From Edaphobacter sp. 4G125 (GTDB taxonomy: Bacteria; Acidobacteriota; Terriglobia; Terriglobales; Acidobacteriaceae), in the NCBI RefSeq assembly GCF_014274685.1, contig NZ_CP060393.1:2787501-2851500 (forward strand): a stretch of DNA of 64,000 nt, given 5' to 3'. Below are positions 1 through 9,142 of this stretch, piece after piece. The first letter of the stretch is position 1. Every line of letters starts with the position of its first letter. A model generated the notes under the pieces. The model was not told the origin of the DNA. It searched no databases and worked only from the letters and a program-made list of their open reading frames with translations. A program made the position numbers and the translations under genes.

Positions 1-1
1 G

Positions 2-769
2 GAGACGGCGCGCGAAAGCGGTTACTTAGTCTGGCTTGCAGCCTCCGGAGATGATCCCGTCGTGGAAGCCGCCCAGGTGGAGATGATGACCCATCATCCC
101 GTTGACGGCATCTTGCTGGTTCCGGCAGACAGCCGCAGCCACCATCTGAAAACAATCGCAACGGGCACGATTCCTATTGTGACGATTGATCGGCCAATGG
201 AGGTTGCTGCAACTGATTCTGTCGGGGTGGAGAATCGAGCGGGAGCGCAGATCTCTGTCGACCACCTCGTACAGCATGGCTATAAAAAGATCGCCTGCAT
301 CACAGCAAACTCCCACCTGATCACTATCAAGGAACGGATCGCCGGATATAAGGAATCCATGAGGAAGGCTAAGTTACAGTCACTCAAGGAGATTAACCTG
401 TCCGGGCCAGAATCAGCAGCTTACGCGATAGCAGATCTTCTCGCCTCCTCTCATCGTCCCGACGCATTGTTCACCGCTAACAATGCAGCCACAATCTGGG
501 TGATCGAGGCACTCAAGAAACTGGGCATTTCTATGGGCAAAGAGATCCCTCTCCTTGGCTTTGATGATGTCGACTTTTTTTCCTTGATTACGCCGTCTGT
601 CACAGCCGTGCGCCAGCCCGCGTCGGAACTTGGAAATGTTTCCGCTCGCCTTTTGCTGCAACGAATCCGTGGCGAGCTCAAGACTTCCAGTGTGAGAACA
701 GTCCTTCCCGTTACGCTGACGATACGAGAGTCCTGCGGCTGCAAATCAACACCACACACTTCACGTTAG
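2..769 (+). CDS. LacI-family transcriptional regulator, 5' end cut off by the window
   Basis: The frame is open from base 2, so the N-terminal helix-turn-helix lies outside the window and only the periplasmic-binding-protein-like effector domain is seen. Family marks are the VDGILLVPAD strand, the TIDRPMEVAATDSVGVENRAG turn region, the DALFTANNAATIW sugar-pocket helix and the terminal LTIRESCGCK stretch. LacI-type proteins bind an operator and release it, or bind it, on sensing a sugar. The gene converges on galT, 13 bases away, so control of galactose genes is possible but inferred only from proximity. The ligand cannot be told from sequence. Confidence 0.9.
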   Translation, partial: ETARESGYLVWLAASGDDPVVEAAQVEMMTHHPVDGILLVPADSRSHHLKTIATGTIPIVTIDRPMEVAATDSVGVENRAGAQISVDHLVQHGYKKIACITANSHLITIKERIAGYKESMRKAKLQSLKEINLSGPESAAYAIADLLASSHRPDALFTANNAATIWVIEALKKLGISMGKEIPLLGFDDVDFFSLITPSVTAVRQPASELGNVSARLLLQRIRGELKTSSVRTVLPVTLTIRESCGCKSTPHTSR

Positions 770-782
770 CGACATCTGTTGT

Positions 783-1820
783 CTATTGGGAAGAGGAGGC
801 TTTCCTCAGTGTTTCCGCAGCCGATTCCGGAGTGATGTCGCGCTGTGGCGATCCCAAAAGCTCAAATCCGACCATGAACTTCCGCACCGTCGCCGAACGC
901 AGCAAAGGGGGATAGAAATGGAGATGGAAGTGCCATTCCGGATGCTCTTTTCCATCAAACGGCTGTGGGTGCAGCCCCATGGAATAAGGAAATGGGGTAT
1001 CGAAGACGCGATCGTAGGCCGAGGTCACTGCTTTCAGGATCGTCGCCAGGTCATCTCGTTCCTGGTCGGTCATCGCGGCAAGATCCGCAATATGTCGCGC
1101 AGGTAAGATCATCACCTCGAACGGCCACACAGCCCAAAAAGGCACCAACGCAATAAAGCTGGAGTTCGAAGCGACGATGCGCTCGCCTTTTGCAATCTCC
1201 AGATCGCGATATGCGCAGAGCAAGCAGCAGCCGTGCTCGCTCAGGTAGACCTCCTGGGCGGCCTGCTCTACCGCCGCTTCATTCGGGACCGAACGACTCG
1301 CCCAGATCTGGCCATGAGGATGAGGATTGCTCGCTCCCATCATCGCGCCGCGGTTCTCAAAGACCTGAACGTACTGAATGTCTTCGCGGGCACCAAGCTC
1401 CTGAGTCTGTGCATCCCAGAGATTGACCACCTTCCGGATGTCAGCGATCTCCATCTTCGCCAGAGTCAGATCGTGACGTGGCGAAAAACATAAGACGCGG
1501 CAGATCCCGCTCTCCCCTTCTGCGATCAAGAGCCCTTTGCCTTCTTCGTCCTCGCGAAAGGCAGGAACATCTGCCTTCAGCGCCGCAAAGTCATTCTCAA
1601 AGACGTAGGTGCTGGTGTAAGAATCGGTTCGAACACCGCCAGCACGCAAGTTTCCGGGGCAGAGATAGCACTCCGGATCGTAGGCTAGCGCCGCGGGTTG
1701 TACCGGTTTCTCGACTTGCCCCTGCCAGGGACGTTGCGTTCTGTGCGGAGAGACCAGAACCCACTCCCGCTTCAAAGGGTTGAATCGCCGATGTGAGTTC
1801 TGCTGTGTGAACGAGTTCAT
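783..1820 (-). CDS. galT: Galactose-1-phosphate uridylyltransferase
   Basis: Leloir pathway enzyme that transfers UMP from UDP-glucose to galactose 1-phosphate in the cytoplasm. The protein (about 345 aa) has the CYLCPGN zinc-type motif near residue 52, the catalytic SNPHPHGQIW motif near residue 162 with the nucleotidylated His, and the C-terminal EWHFHLHFYPP strand. I chose the ATG at 1820 because it overlaps the galK stop as ATGA, giving translational coupling. An in-frame start 60 bases further upstream would lie deep inside galK and adds unconserved residues. It is the second gene of a galK-galT pair. Confidence 0.96.
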   Translation of the reverse strand: MNSFTQQNSHRRFNPLKREWVLVSPHRTQRPWQGQVEKPVQPAALAYDPECYLCPGNLRAGGVRTDSYTSTYVFENDFAALKADVPAFREDEEGKGLLIAEGESGICRVLCFSPRHDLTLAKMEIADIRKVVNLWDAQTQELGAREDIQYVQVFENRGAMMGASNPHPHGQIWASRSVPNEAAVEQAAQEVYLSEHGCCLLCAYRDLEIAKGERIVASNSSFIALVPFWAVWPFEVMILPARHIADLAAMTDQERDDLATILKAVTSAYDRVFDTPFPYSMGLHPQPFDGKEHPEWHFHLHFYPPLLRSATVRKFMVGFELLGSPQRDITPESAAETLRKASSSQ

Positions 1821-2992
1821 GCCTTGCCACCTTTTGTCGCAAGTTCCAGTGCTCCATCGGCAGGCTCGCAGATAAAGCATTCCGCATCAATTCCCGTAGC
1901 CTGCCTATATTCGTTACGGACCATCGCAACAAAGTTATCCGCCGCTGAGACCTGCACGATATTGACAGTGCAACCACCGAATCCTCCTCCGGTGATTCTC
2001 GCGCCTACGCAGGCGGGGTGACGCAATGCAATCTCGACCAGAGAATCGATCTCGCTACAACTAGCCGCGAAGTCATCACGAAGACTTGCATGCGCCGCAA
2101 CCATGAGATCGCCAAAGCCCTTCACGTCGCCGGCGAGTAATGCTTCGCGAGCCTTCTGTACACGACTGTTCTCCGTGATGATATGGCGACAGCGATGGAA
2201 GCTCGCCGGAGACATCTTTTCGCGACAGGACTCGAGATCCGCCAGAGTTGCATCTCTCAACAGATCAATCCCCGTCCGTTCATGGCGCAGAACCTCTTGC
2301 CCGGCCTCAACCTCATCACGACGGCTTCCATATTCCCCCGTTGCAACCGCATGCTTGACCATGGAATTCACGATAACCACGCGAACATTTTCCGGAAGAG
2401 GCAGGAGATCAAATTCGAGAGAGCGGCAATCCAGCATCATGGCCCGATGAGCTACTGCTCCAGCCACAACAAACTGGTCCATAATCCCGCTCTTGGCACC
2501 CACATACCCGTTCTCCGCTCGCCGACACAGGGTTGCAATCTTCTCCAGCGGCAGACCCTTACCCGCAAGGTTCAAAATTGCCATCACAGTGGCAACCTCA
2601 ACCGATGCGGACGAACTCAACCCTGCTCCGAGTGGGACATTCCCGGAGAGAGTCATATTGAAGCCGCCGAATTCGATCTCTTCCTGACCAAGGCTCCAGG
2701 CGACCCCAGCGGGATAGTCGCTCCAGTGGTCGCGGCGGCCTTTCATCAGATCATTTGGTTCAAGAGAAACTTCTTCTCTATAATTTTGGGAGTAGAACAC
2801 CATGCGATGGTCATGCCTCGGGCTCACGACAGCCGAGGTATGGAAGCCGATCGCCATGGGCATCACAAAACCACCGGTATAATCCGTGTGCTCACCAATA
2901 AGATTTACTCGGCCAGGCGCCCGAAAGAGCTTCCCTGTCGCACCATACCTCTCCTGATGCTTCGCCAGAAGCACGTCGTCCATTCCATCCAT
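1817..2992 (-). CDS. galK: Galactokinase
   Basis: GHMP-family kinase that phosphorylates galactose at C1 with ATP, feeding GalT. Visible motifs are the galactokinase signature GRVNLIGEHTDYTGG near the N-terminus, the ATP-binding PLGAGLSSSASVEVA loop and the C-terminal GGGFGGCTVN motif. The frame stays open upstream to 3205, but that part runs toward the ABC permease gene and does not look like galactokinase. The ATG at 2992 (or the one at 2983) gives the usual length of about 390 aa. The stop overlaps the galT start by four bases. Confidence 0.95.
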   Translation of the reverse strand: MDGMDDVLLAKHQERYGATGKLFRAPGRVNLIGEHTDYTGGFVMPMAIGFHTSAVVSPRHDHRMVFYSQNYREEVSLEPNDLMKGRRDHWSDYPAGVAWSLGQEEIEFGGFNMTLSGNVPLGAGLSSSASVEVATVMAILNLAGKGLPLEKIATLCRRAENGYVGAKSGIMDQFVVAGAVAHRAMMLDCRSLEFDLLPLPENVRVVIVNSMVKHAVATGEYGSRRDEVEAGQEVLRHERTGIDLLRDATLADLESCREKMSPASFHRCRHIITENSRVQKAREALLAGDVKGFGDLMVAAHASLRDDFAASCSEIDSLVEIALRHPACVGARITGGGFGGCTVNIVQVSAADNFVAMVRNEYRQATGIDAECFICEPADGALELATKGGKA

Positions 2993-3087
2993 TGACCACA
3001 CCGCAGTCGATCTAGATTGCAAACCTCTTCCATCGTACAGCCTGCGGAATCGTCGCTCACAGCCCAATTCTATGGAGCTGAATCGCT

Positions 3088-5670
3088 TTACTCTTCTCGC
3101 AACACTTCCAGAGGCTTTTGCCCAAGCACACGAAAACTTGCTGACCACCCGGTTGCGATAGTCACAATTACGGTCGCCAAGAGCGCTATCACGGTCCACC
3201 CCCAATGAAAGTGGTACGTCACCGACATTCGCTTCAATAACACTCGTGCGATCACATTTGCGAACCCGATTCCCACGATCCCGGCAATTGCTCCCAAAAC
3301 GGCGAACTCAATAGAAAATACCGAAGCAATCCGCACCCGGGTCGCTCCCAGAGTCTTCAAAACGACGACCTCGCGTATTCTGCGATAACGTGTACCGGCA
3401 ACGGCGCTTGCCAGGATCACAATCCCAGCAAAGATGCTGAATGCCGCTAGGAACTGGATGACATATGTGATCTGAATCACAACAGAACGCACCGTCTCCA
3501 ATGCCTGCGCGACGTTGATCACCGTGATGGTCGGATACGTCTGATAGAGCGCTCTCTGGAGTTCGCCAACGCGATTCGGTACGGCATGAACCCCGCCGTA
3601 CCAGACAACCGGCAGGTCCTTCAGGATCACCGGGGGCAGTATGAACTCGGCACGAGAATAGGTATGTTGTCCATCTGACTTCGTTAAGGCAATGACTGTC
3701 GCAACAAACTCTGAGTCTTGCGCAGCAAACGTTACCTTCGAGCCGACATGAACCCCTAATCGTTCCGCCTGACGTTTCGCGATAGCAACAACGGGTTGGT
3801 TTTCCTGCGCAGACCACCACTCGCCATCGACGACTGTTGTTCCGGCAGGAGCGGTTTTAAATGAAGTCAGCGAGATGGACTGCAGCATCCTTTTCGGAAA
3901 GTTTTTAAGTGTGGCCTTCGTTGCCGGGACTCCATCGATTGCAATAATTCGCGACGACACAACGGGAAGGAGCTCCGGATCAGCGGTCACGCTGGACTGC
4001 GATTTCAGTAATTGGCGAACACCCTCTATCTCGCTCGATGTGATGTCGATCAGGAAGACATTGGGCAGATTCGGCGCACTCGACAGATGAAGTTCCTTTA
4101 CAACTGCCTGCTGCACCAAAAAGACAGACATAATCTGCATCACTCCAAGCCCAACTGCTGCGAGCAAAGCCGCTGATGGATTGCCCGGCCGATACAAGTT
4201 CGCGAGCCCATGCCTGAGGACCGACGGCAGACTAAGGCGAGTTTTGCTGAGAAATTTGCGGAGACCTACGAGGAGCCCGGCACAAGCGAGAAGCAGCACA
4301 GCAAGTACAGCAACGAGGCCAACAGCAAAGACCTGTCCCACGGTCGCCGAATCAGACAGCGTCGCTGCAATCGCCGCCAATCCAATCAAGATGAGCGCAA
4401 CCGCTCCAATCTGAGACAGGTTCTTCACGAATTTGCGGCGCAACGCAATCAAGAAGGGATCGAAACTCTCATCGACTGCACGCCTCAGAATCAGAATGGG
4501 GCGGACGGAACGGATATCCAATAGCGGCGGTAAGGTAAAGAGAAGCGTTGTCAGAATTCCAACGCCAAAACCCGTCAAAACCGTACGAAGCTGGAGATGG
4601 ACCGAGGTTGGAACACCCAACAGCTTCCCGAGAAAATAAGGAAAGGCCATCTGTACAAATCCGCCGAGAGCTACGCCAAGGCCACCTCCCAACAGGCCTA
4701 AGAGCAGAGTTTGGATCAGGTAGATCCGAATAATCTCCCGGGAGCCCGCGCCAAGCGACTTCATAATGGCGATTGTGTCGAGCCTCTGTTCCAGATGAGC
4801 CCGCATGGCCATCGCGACACCCACCGCTCCCAGTACCAACGCAACCAGGCTCATCAACGAGAGCAAGCTGGTGGCTCGATCGAGCCCCTGTGTCAATGCA
4901 GGGTTGGTCTCTCGGTAATCGATCACTTGTGATTCGGGAAGCAGCTCTTCCAGTCTCTCCTTCAGGTTCGCAACCTCCTTCTCGGAGATCGGCGTTCCAT
5001 CGCTGGGCTTCGGAACCTTGAAGAGGAATCTCTGCCCCGCATGGCTTCCAGGAGCAAGCAGCCCACTCGCATCCAGTCCCGCGCGTGAAATAAAGACCCT
5101 CGGCCCAGCAGCAAAGTTACCCGAGAGGCGATCAGGTTCGTTTACGACTATTGCGGCAATCCGGAAGATGCGATTTCCGATCTTCAGCGAATCGCACGCA
5201 TTCATATGCAGCCTTACCAGGAGGTCGTCTGCAACCACGACAGTGTCGTCCTTCAGGACATCCTTCAGCTTCCCTTTCGGCGAAAGCTCGACTTCTCCAT
5301 AGAACGGATACGCCTGCGGGTCGACGGCCTTCAGAGAAACCAGTAATGGATCGAGTGTCTTCGACGAGCTCGCCATCGAGAGCATTTCGGTCACTGGCGT
5401 TATCTGAACACCCTCAGCGGCGATCGCGTCCAGCCCCTTTTGCTCTGCGGGCGTGGGCTGCTGAAACATCCGCGCAGACAGATCCGCCGCCATAATCGAG
5501 CGAGCGCGGTCCAGAAGTGCAGCCCGGAAGGAAGAAGAAAAGCCACGCACACCCGTAAGAGCCGCCACTCCTATAGCCACAGAGAGAACGACAAAGAAAA
5601 ACTTTCCCCGCGAGAAATGAAGCTCGCGGCTTGCAATCTTGATGGCAGAACTATAGGAGAGCGAAGCCAT
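3088..5670 (-). CDS. FtsX-type ABC transporter permease, YbbP-like, 860 aa
   Basis: Large inner-membrane permease with an N-terminal transmembrane segment after the RGKFFFVVLSVAIGVAALTG start, a long extracytoplasmic domain, a membrane block around residues 265-385 (AMRAHLEQRLDTIAIMKSLGA), a middle pair of helices, a second soluble domain and a final FtsX block (VVLKTLGATRVRIASVFSIE). Two FtsX modules and the length match the YbbP/LolC-like lipid or lysophospholipid export family. Its ATPase is four bases upstream, so the two are co-translated. The neighbouring divergent TesA-like esterase repeats the E. coli tesA-ybbA-ybbP arrangement. The substrate is unknown. Confidence 0.9.
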   Translation of the reverse strand: MASLSYSSAIKIASRELHFSRGKFFFVVLSVAIGVAALTGVRGFSSSFRAALLDRARSIMAADLSARMFQQPTPAEQKGLDAIAAEGVQITPVTEMLSMASSSKTLDPLLVSLKAVDPQAYPFYGEVELSPKGKLKDVLKDDTVVVADDLLVRLHMNACDSLKIGNRIFRIAAIVVNEPDRLSGNFAAGPRVFISRAGLDASGLLAPGSHAGQRFLFKVPKPSDGTPISEKEVANLKERLEELLPESQVIDYRETNPALTQGLDRATSLLSLMSLVALVLGAVGVAMAMRAHLEQRLDTIAIMKSLGAGSREIIRIYLIQTLLLGLLGGGLGVALGGFVQMAFPYFLGKLLGVPTSVHLQLRTVLTGFGVGILTTLLFTLPPLLDIRSVRPILILRRAVDESFDPFLIALRRKFVKNLSQIGAVALILIGLAAIAATLSDSATVGQVFAVGLVAVLAVLLLACAGLLVGLRKFLSKTRLSLPSVLRHGLANLYRPGNPSAALLAAVGLGVMQIMSVFLVQQAVVKELHLSSAPNLPNVFLIDITSSEIEGVRQLLKSQSSVTADPELLPVVSSRIIAIDGVPATKATLKNFPKRMLQSISLTSFKTAPAGTTVVDGEWWSAQENQPVVAIAKRQAERLGVHVGSKVTFAAQDSEFVATVIALTKSDGQHTYSRAEFILPPVILKDLPVVWYGGVHAVPNRVGELQRALYQTYPTITVINVAQALETVRSVVIQITYVIQFLAAFSIFAGIVILASAVAGTRYRRIREVVVLKTLGATRVRIASVFSIEFAVLGAIAGIVGIGFANVIARVLLKRMSVTYHFHWGWTVIALLATVIVTIATGWSASFRVLGQKPLEVLREE

Positions 5671-5674
5671 AACG

Positions 5675-6403
5675 TTATCGATTCACCGTAAACTCTACGG
5701 GCTGCTGAACCTCATCTAAGATCACGGTTCCATCGCGAAGCACGATGCGCCGGTCTGCATAGCTCGCCAGCACTGGATCGTGAGTCACCAGCACAAGTGT
5801 TGTTCCTTCGGTGCGGTTCAGGTTCAGCAGGAGCTCCAGGATATGGGCGCCATTCGTTGTATCGAGATTGCCGGTCGGCTCATCAGCCAGCACGATGGGA
5901 GGGCGCAGGATAAAAGCCCTCGCCAATGCGACCCGCTGCTGTTCTCCACCAGAGAGCTGGACGGGATAGTGATCCATCCGATCGTTCAAGCCAACATTTG
6001 TCAGCAGCTCTCGCGCTCTCTGCTGACCTTCAGCTGCACTGGAACTCTCCGCATTCAGCTCATACGGTAAAAGGACATTTTCCAGCGCTGTCAGTGTAGG
6101 AACCAGCTGGTAAGACTGGAATACAAATCCGACGGTTCGCCCTCGAACTCTGGCCAGTTTATCTTCAGGAAGGTACGAGATTGCCGTTCCAGCCAGCTTT
6201 ACTTCACCAGAGCTTGGTGTATCCAGACCAGCCAGTAAGCCCAACAATGTTGATTTCCCGCTGCCTGACGATCCCATCACCGCGACGAATTGTCCCTTGG
6301 GAACGGTAAAGCTGATCCCTTTGAGAATATCGACTGTCCTGGCGCCATTCCGAATCGACTTGTGCAGACCTTCCACCGTAATGATTGCTGATACTTCCGC
6401 CAT
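5675..6403 (-). CDS. ABC transporter ATP-binding protein, YbbA/LolD-like
   Basis: Cytoplasmic ATPase that energises the adjoining FtsX-type permease. Walker A is GSSGSGKST, the Q-loop lies in VGFVFQSYQLVPTLTALENV, the signature is LSGGEQQRVALARAF and Walker B is PPIVLADEPTGNLD, followed by the switch-region LVTHD. The size of about 242 aa is normal for the MacB/LolD/YbbA branch. The ATG at 6403 has a GGAG about nine bases upstream. An ATG at 6418 would add five residues. The gap to the permease start is four bases. The pair is probably transcribed from the 40-odd bases shared with the divergent esterase gene. Confidence 0.93.
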   Translation of the reverse strand: MAEVSAIITVEGLHKSIRNGARTVDILKGISFTVPKGQFVAVMGSSGSGKSTLLGLLAGLDTPSSGEVKLAGTAISYLPEDKLARVRGRTVGFVFQSYQLVPTLTALENVLLPYELNAESSSAAEGQQRARELLTNVGLNDRMDHYPVQLSGGEQQRVALARAFILRPPIVLADEPTGNLDTTNGAHILELLLNLNRTEGTTLVLVTHDPVLASYADRRIVLRDGTVILDEVQQPVEFTVNR

Positions 6404-6457
6404 TCCTTTGTTCTCCATTCCGGCCGGCCTGCCGCTTTCTTTGATAGATTCATAGCA

Positions 6458-7198
6458 ATGCGGCGAGTCGCAATTGTTCCTATACTAGCGGTAACTCTGG
6501 TCTATTTTTCCGGTTGCCGGTCCACTTCTACTCCGACAATGAATTTGCAGGAGCAGCCAAAGGCTGAGCCTTCCTCTCCATCAGTAGGTTCTAACCACGT
6601 AGAGCTTAAGGTCGAGGCAGATTCCCGGCCACGCATTGTCTGCTTTGGCGACAGCCTAACGGCCGGTTATGGCACCGAGATGGGGCAATCCTACCCGGAT
6701 TTTCTACAGACCGACCTCGATCGCCAGGGATATAGCTATCGCATTGTGAATGCCGGGATCAGCGGCAACACCACCAAAGATGGGCTTGAACGCGTCGCCC
6801 GAATCGCTGCCATGAAACCGGCCATCGTGGTCGTGGAGTTCGGCGGAAACGACGGCCTGCGAGGGCTGCGCATCGAAGACACAAGAGCCAACCTGGATAA
6901 GATCCTCTCCACTCTGACTGAAAGTGGTACTCGCGTCGTGCTGGCAGGAATTACATTGCCGCCGGACTATGGGCAGGATTACATCCACCAGTTCAACCAG
7001 ACCTACAACCTACTGGCGAAGAAATACCGGGTTCCCATGCTTCCCTTCCTGCTCAAGGGAGTCTTTGGCGTTGACGGCATGATGCAGTCTGATCGAACGC
7101 ACGCGACTGCCGCAGGCAACAAGGTCGTCGCCCAGAATGTCCTGGGATTGATTCAGCCTCTACTAAAGAAGGAACCCGCTACCCCATCACGACAATAG
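6458..7198 (+). CDS. tesA: GDSL-type esterase/lysophospholipase lipoprotein, TesA-like
   Basis: SGNH-fold hydrolase expected to cleave acyl esters or thioesters in the periplasm. The N-terminus is a lipoprotein signal ending in the lipobox-like YFSGC near residue 19, so it is probably lipid-anchored, whereas E. coli TesA is soluble. Block I is IVCFGDSLTAGYG with the nucleophilic Ser, block II has NAGISGNTT, block III is VEFGGNDGLRG and the catalytic Asp/His pair is in QSDRTHATAAGN. The 3' end overlaps the convergent truB by 20 bases. Its divergent position next to a YbbA/YbbP-like transporter suggests a linked lipid role. Confidence 0.9.
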   Translation: MRRVAIVPILAVTLVYFSGCRSTSTPTMNLQEQPKAEPSSPSVGSNHVELKVEADSRPRIVCFGDSLTAGYGTEMGQSYPDFLQTDLDRQGYSYRIVNAGISGNTTKDGLERVARIAAMKPAIVVVEFGGNDGLRGLRIEDTRANLDKILSTLTESGTRVVLAGITLPPDYGQDYIHQFNQTYNLLAKKYRVPMLPFLLKGVFGVDGMMQSDRTHATAAGNKVVAQNVLGLIQPLLKKEPATPSRQ

Positions 7199-8051
7199 GT
7201 TGAACCAGGGTCCCGGCAATTCGACGGCCGATCGCCAACAGATCGGTCGGTCCCGTAAAAATCTTCAGCAACAGGGCCGGGGAAAAGTCAGGCACGTTCA
7301 CCTGCATCCCATTGCGCAGCTTACCTGCGGTCTGCTCATCCACCGTAACGCTCGGCATCTCCGGTAATAGTGTGCGTGGATGCGGCAGACGAGCTTCAAT
7401 CTCAGGTGTGCTGAACGACTTTAATTCATCGATTCTAATGGAGTGGACTAGCGTGAACGCTCCTGCGCGGGTACGACGCAGCATCGAGAGGTGTGCCCCG
7501 CAGCCAACGAGCTGTCCAAGCTCGTGCGCAACGGAGCGCACATATCCACCCGCCGAAACATGAATGAAGAAGTCCACCTCCTCGCCTTGCAGCGAGCGCA
7601 GCTGAAAACCATGAATGGTGATGCGTGCCGACTTGACCGGAACATCCATCCCAGCGCGTGCCAGTTTGTGCGCAGGAACACCCTGAATCTTCTTCGCTGA
7701 ATAGATCGGGGGGACCTGGTCGATCTCGCCGTGAAACTGTTCTGTCAGCTTTCGGATCTGCTCCAGCGACATCAGCAGCGGCTTTGACGGCGATGTCGGC
7801 GTCCCCTCGGCATCGAAGGTATCGGTCGCATAACCAAACCGGATTCGTCCTTCATAGCACTTCTCTGACGAACCAAAAAACTGCGCCAGCCGGGTATATT
7901 TTCCCATGAGGAGAGGCAAAACCCCGGTCGCCATCGGATCCAAAGTTCCCAGATGTCCGATCGACCGTTCTCCTGTTGCCCGCCGGACAATCGCAACCAC
8001 ATCATGCGAAGTCATCCCGGCAGGCTTATCGACGACTAAAAGACCATTCAT
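7179..8051 (-). CDS. truB: tRNA pseudouridine-55 synthase
   Basis: Makes pseudouridine 55 in the T-loop of tRNAs. The N-terminal region GLLVVDKPAGMTSHDVV is diagnostic, and the catalytic Asp lies in HLGTLDPMATGVLPL. Further family marks are YSAKKIQGVPAHKLAR and GGYVRSVAHELGQLVGCGAHL. The length of 290 aa includes a short C-terminal PUA-like part. It is the last gene of a minus-strand run PTPS, PTPS, folE, truB, with 42 bases between folE and truB. Confidence 0.95.
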   Translation of the reverse strand: MNGLLVVDKPAGMTSHDVVAIVRRATGERSIGHLGTLDPMATGVLPLLMGKYTRLAQFFGSSEKCYEGRIRFGYATDTFDAEGTPTSPSKPLLMSLEQIRKLTEQFHGEIDQVPPIYSAKKIQGVPAHKLARAGMDVPVKSARITIHGFQLRSLQGEEVDFFIHVSAGGYVRSVAHELGQLVGCGAHLSMLRRTRAGAFTLVHSIRIDELKSFSTPEIEARLPHPRTLLPEMPSVTVDEQTAGKLRNGMQVNVPDFSPALLLKIFTGPTDLLAIGRRIAGTLVQPIVVMG

Positions 8052-8093
8052 TCCACCATTTAGTTTACCGGTCAGAACTGATGAAAGGTTGCG

Positions 8094-8699
8094 CTAAAAG
8101 CTGCCATTTCTCCGGACCAGAGAAAGGAACTCATTTCGCGTCTGGAGCTGCGTCTTAAAGACGCCAAGCATGGCAGAGGTCACAGTCAGCGAATGCTGCT
8201 TTTCCACGCCGCGCATCATCATGCACAGGTGTTGGGCCTCCATAATCACTGCGACTCCCTGAGGATTAATCGCCTCCGTAATCGCATCGCCAATTTCACG
8301 TGTCAGCCGCTCCTGCACCTGCAACCTGCGAGCAAAGACGTCCACCAGGCGTGGAATCTTACTCAACCCAATCACCTTGCCATTTGGAACATAAGCAACG
8401 TGTGCCTTCCCAAAAAAGGGCAACAAGTGATGTTCACACATGGAAAAGAACTCGATATCCTTCACGATCACCATCTCGTCATAATCGACGTCGAACAATG
8501 CCTCGTGCAGCACATCGGTAATGTTCTTGCTGTAACCGCGGGTAAGAAAGGCCATTGCCTTCTCCATCCGCTCCGGTGTGCGGATAAGACCATCACGGTT
8601 CGGGTCCTCGCCAATGCGCGAGAGTATCTCCCGATAAAGGTCCTGCGTAGAAAACTCGGAAAGAGAGGTTGCTTCAAATACGTTCTTTGTACTGGCCAT
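8094..8699 (-). CDS. folE: GTP cyclohydrolase I
   Basis: Converts GTP to 7,8-dihydroneopterin triphosphate, the entry to folate, tetrahydrobiopterin and 7-deazapurine pathways. The zinc ligands are visible in [15 protein letters not shown] and [23 protein letters not shown] and the [14 protein letters not shown] helix are typical. The 201-aa length is normal for the type IA enzyme. It follows two PTPS-like genes by 14 bases and so probably shares their transcript, linking the product directly to a pterin synthase step. Confidence 0.96.
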   Translation of the reverse strand: MASTKNVFEATSLSEFSTQDLYREILSRIGEDPNRDGLIRTPERMEKAMAFLTRGYSKNITDVLHEALFDVDYDEMVIVKDIEFFSMCEHHLLPFFGKAHVAYVPNGKVIGLSKIPRLVDVFARRLQVQERLTREIGDAITEAINPQGVAVIMEAQHLCMMMRGVEKQHSLTVTSAMLGVFKTQLQTRNEFLSLVRRNGSF

Positions 8700-8713
8700 A
8701 CCTGGGCCTTTCT

Positions 8714-9142
8714 TTAGAGAGTTCCACGGAGAAGCTTTGCATCGCCCGCATATTCGAAGGAATTGTTGCTTGTCTCTTCGATATGCACCTTCTCAAGATG
8801 AGCGGCAGGAAATCCTGCAAAGATCCGATGGACTTCTATAGATAGATTCTCCGTAGTGGAAACATGATTCGCAAAACAATCCAGCGCATTCAGATTGGTA
8901 TGAGCAAAGCGGTCAATCAGACTCGTCTGAGCAAAGGCATCCAGTTCGGCAAGATCAAAGATCATTCCTGTAACCGGATCGACCTGACCGCTGAAGGTCA
9001 CCTGGACAATGTAATTATGTCCATGTCCATGTGGATTGTTGCACTTACCGTAAATCTCCCGATTGCGCGCATCATCATAAGCCTCCGTATGTAACCGGTG
9101 CGAGGCGCTGAAGTGATAGCGGCGTGAGAGATAAGCCTTCAT
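8714..9142 (-). CDS. 6-pyruvoyl-tetrahydropterin synthase family protein, paralogue 1
   Basis: PTPS/QueD-fold enzyme acting on dihydroneopterin triphosphate. It has the eukaryote-type N-terminus with [20 protein letters not shown] (Cys34 and zinc ligands His15, His40 and His42), a [14 protein letters not shown] strand and [10 protein letters not shown]. At the position of the catalytic Asp-His pair it reads Ala80-His81, so the Asp of the known Cys/Asp/His triad is absent. Its start overlaps the end of paralogue 2 as ATGA. It could be a true PTPS, a QueD, or a helper subunit of the second copy; sequence alone does not decide. Confidence 0.87.
   Translation of the reverse strand: MKAYLSRRYHFSASHRLHTEAYDDARNREIYGKCNNPHGHGHNYIVQVTFSGQVDPVTGMIFDLAELDAFAQTSLIDRFAHTNLNALDCFANHVSTTENLSIEVHRIFAGFPAAHLEKVHIEETSNNSFEYAGDAKLLRGTL

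Noticed and set aside
2183..2995. A 270-codon frame antisense to galK
   Set aside because: No motif and no ribosome site; galK motifs on the other strand are clear.
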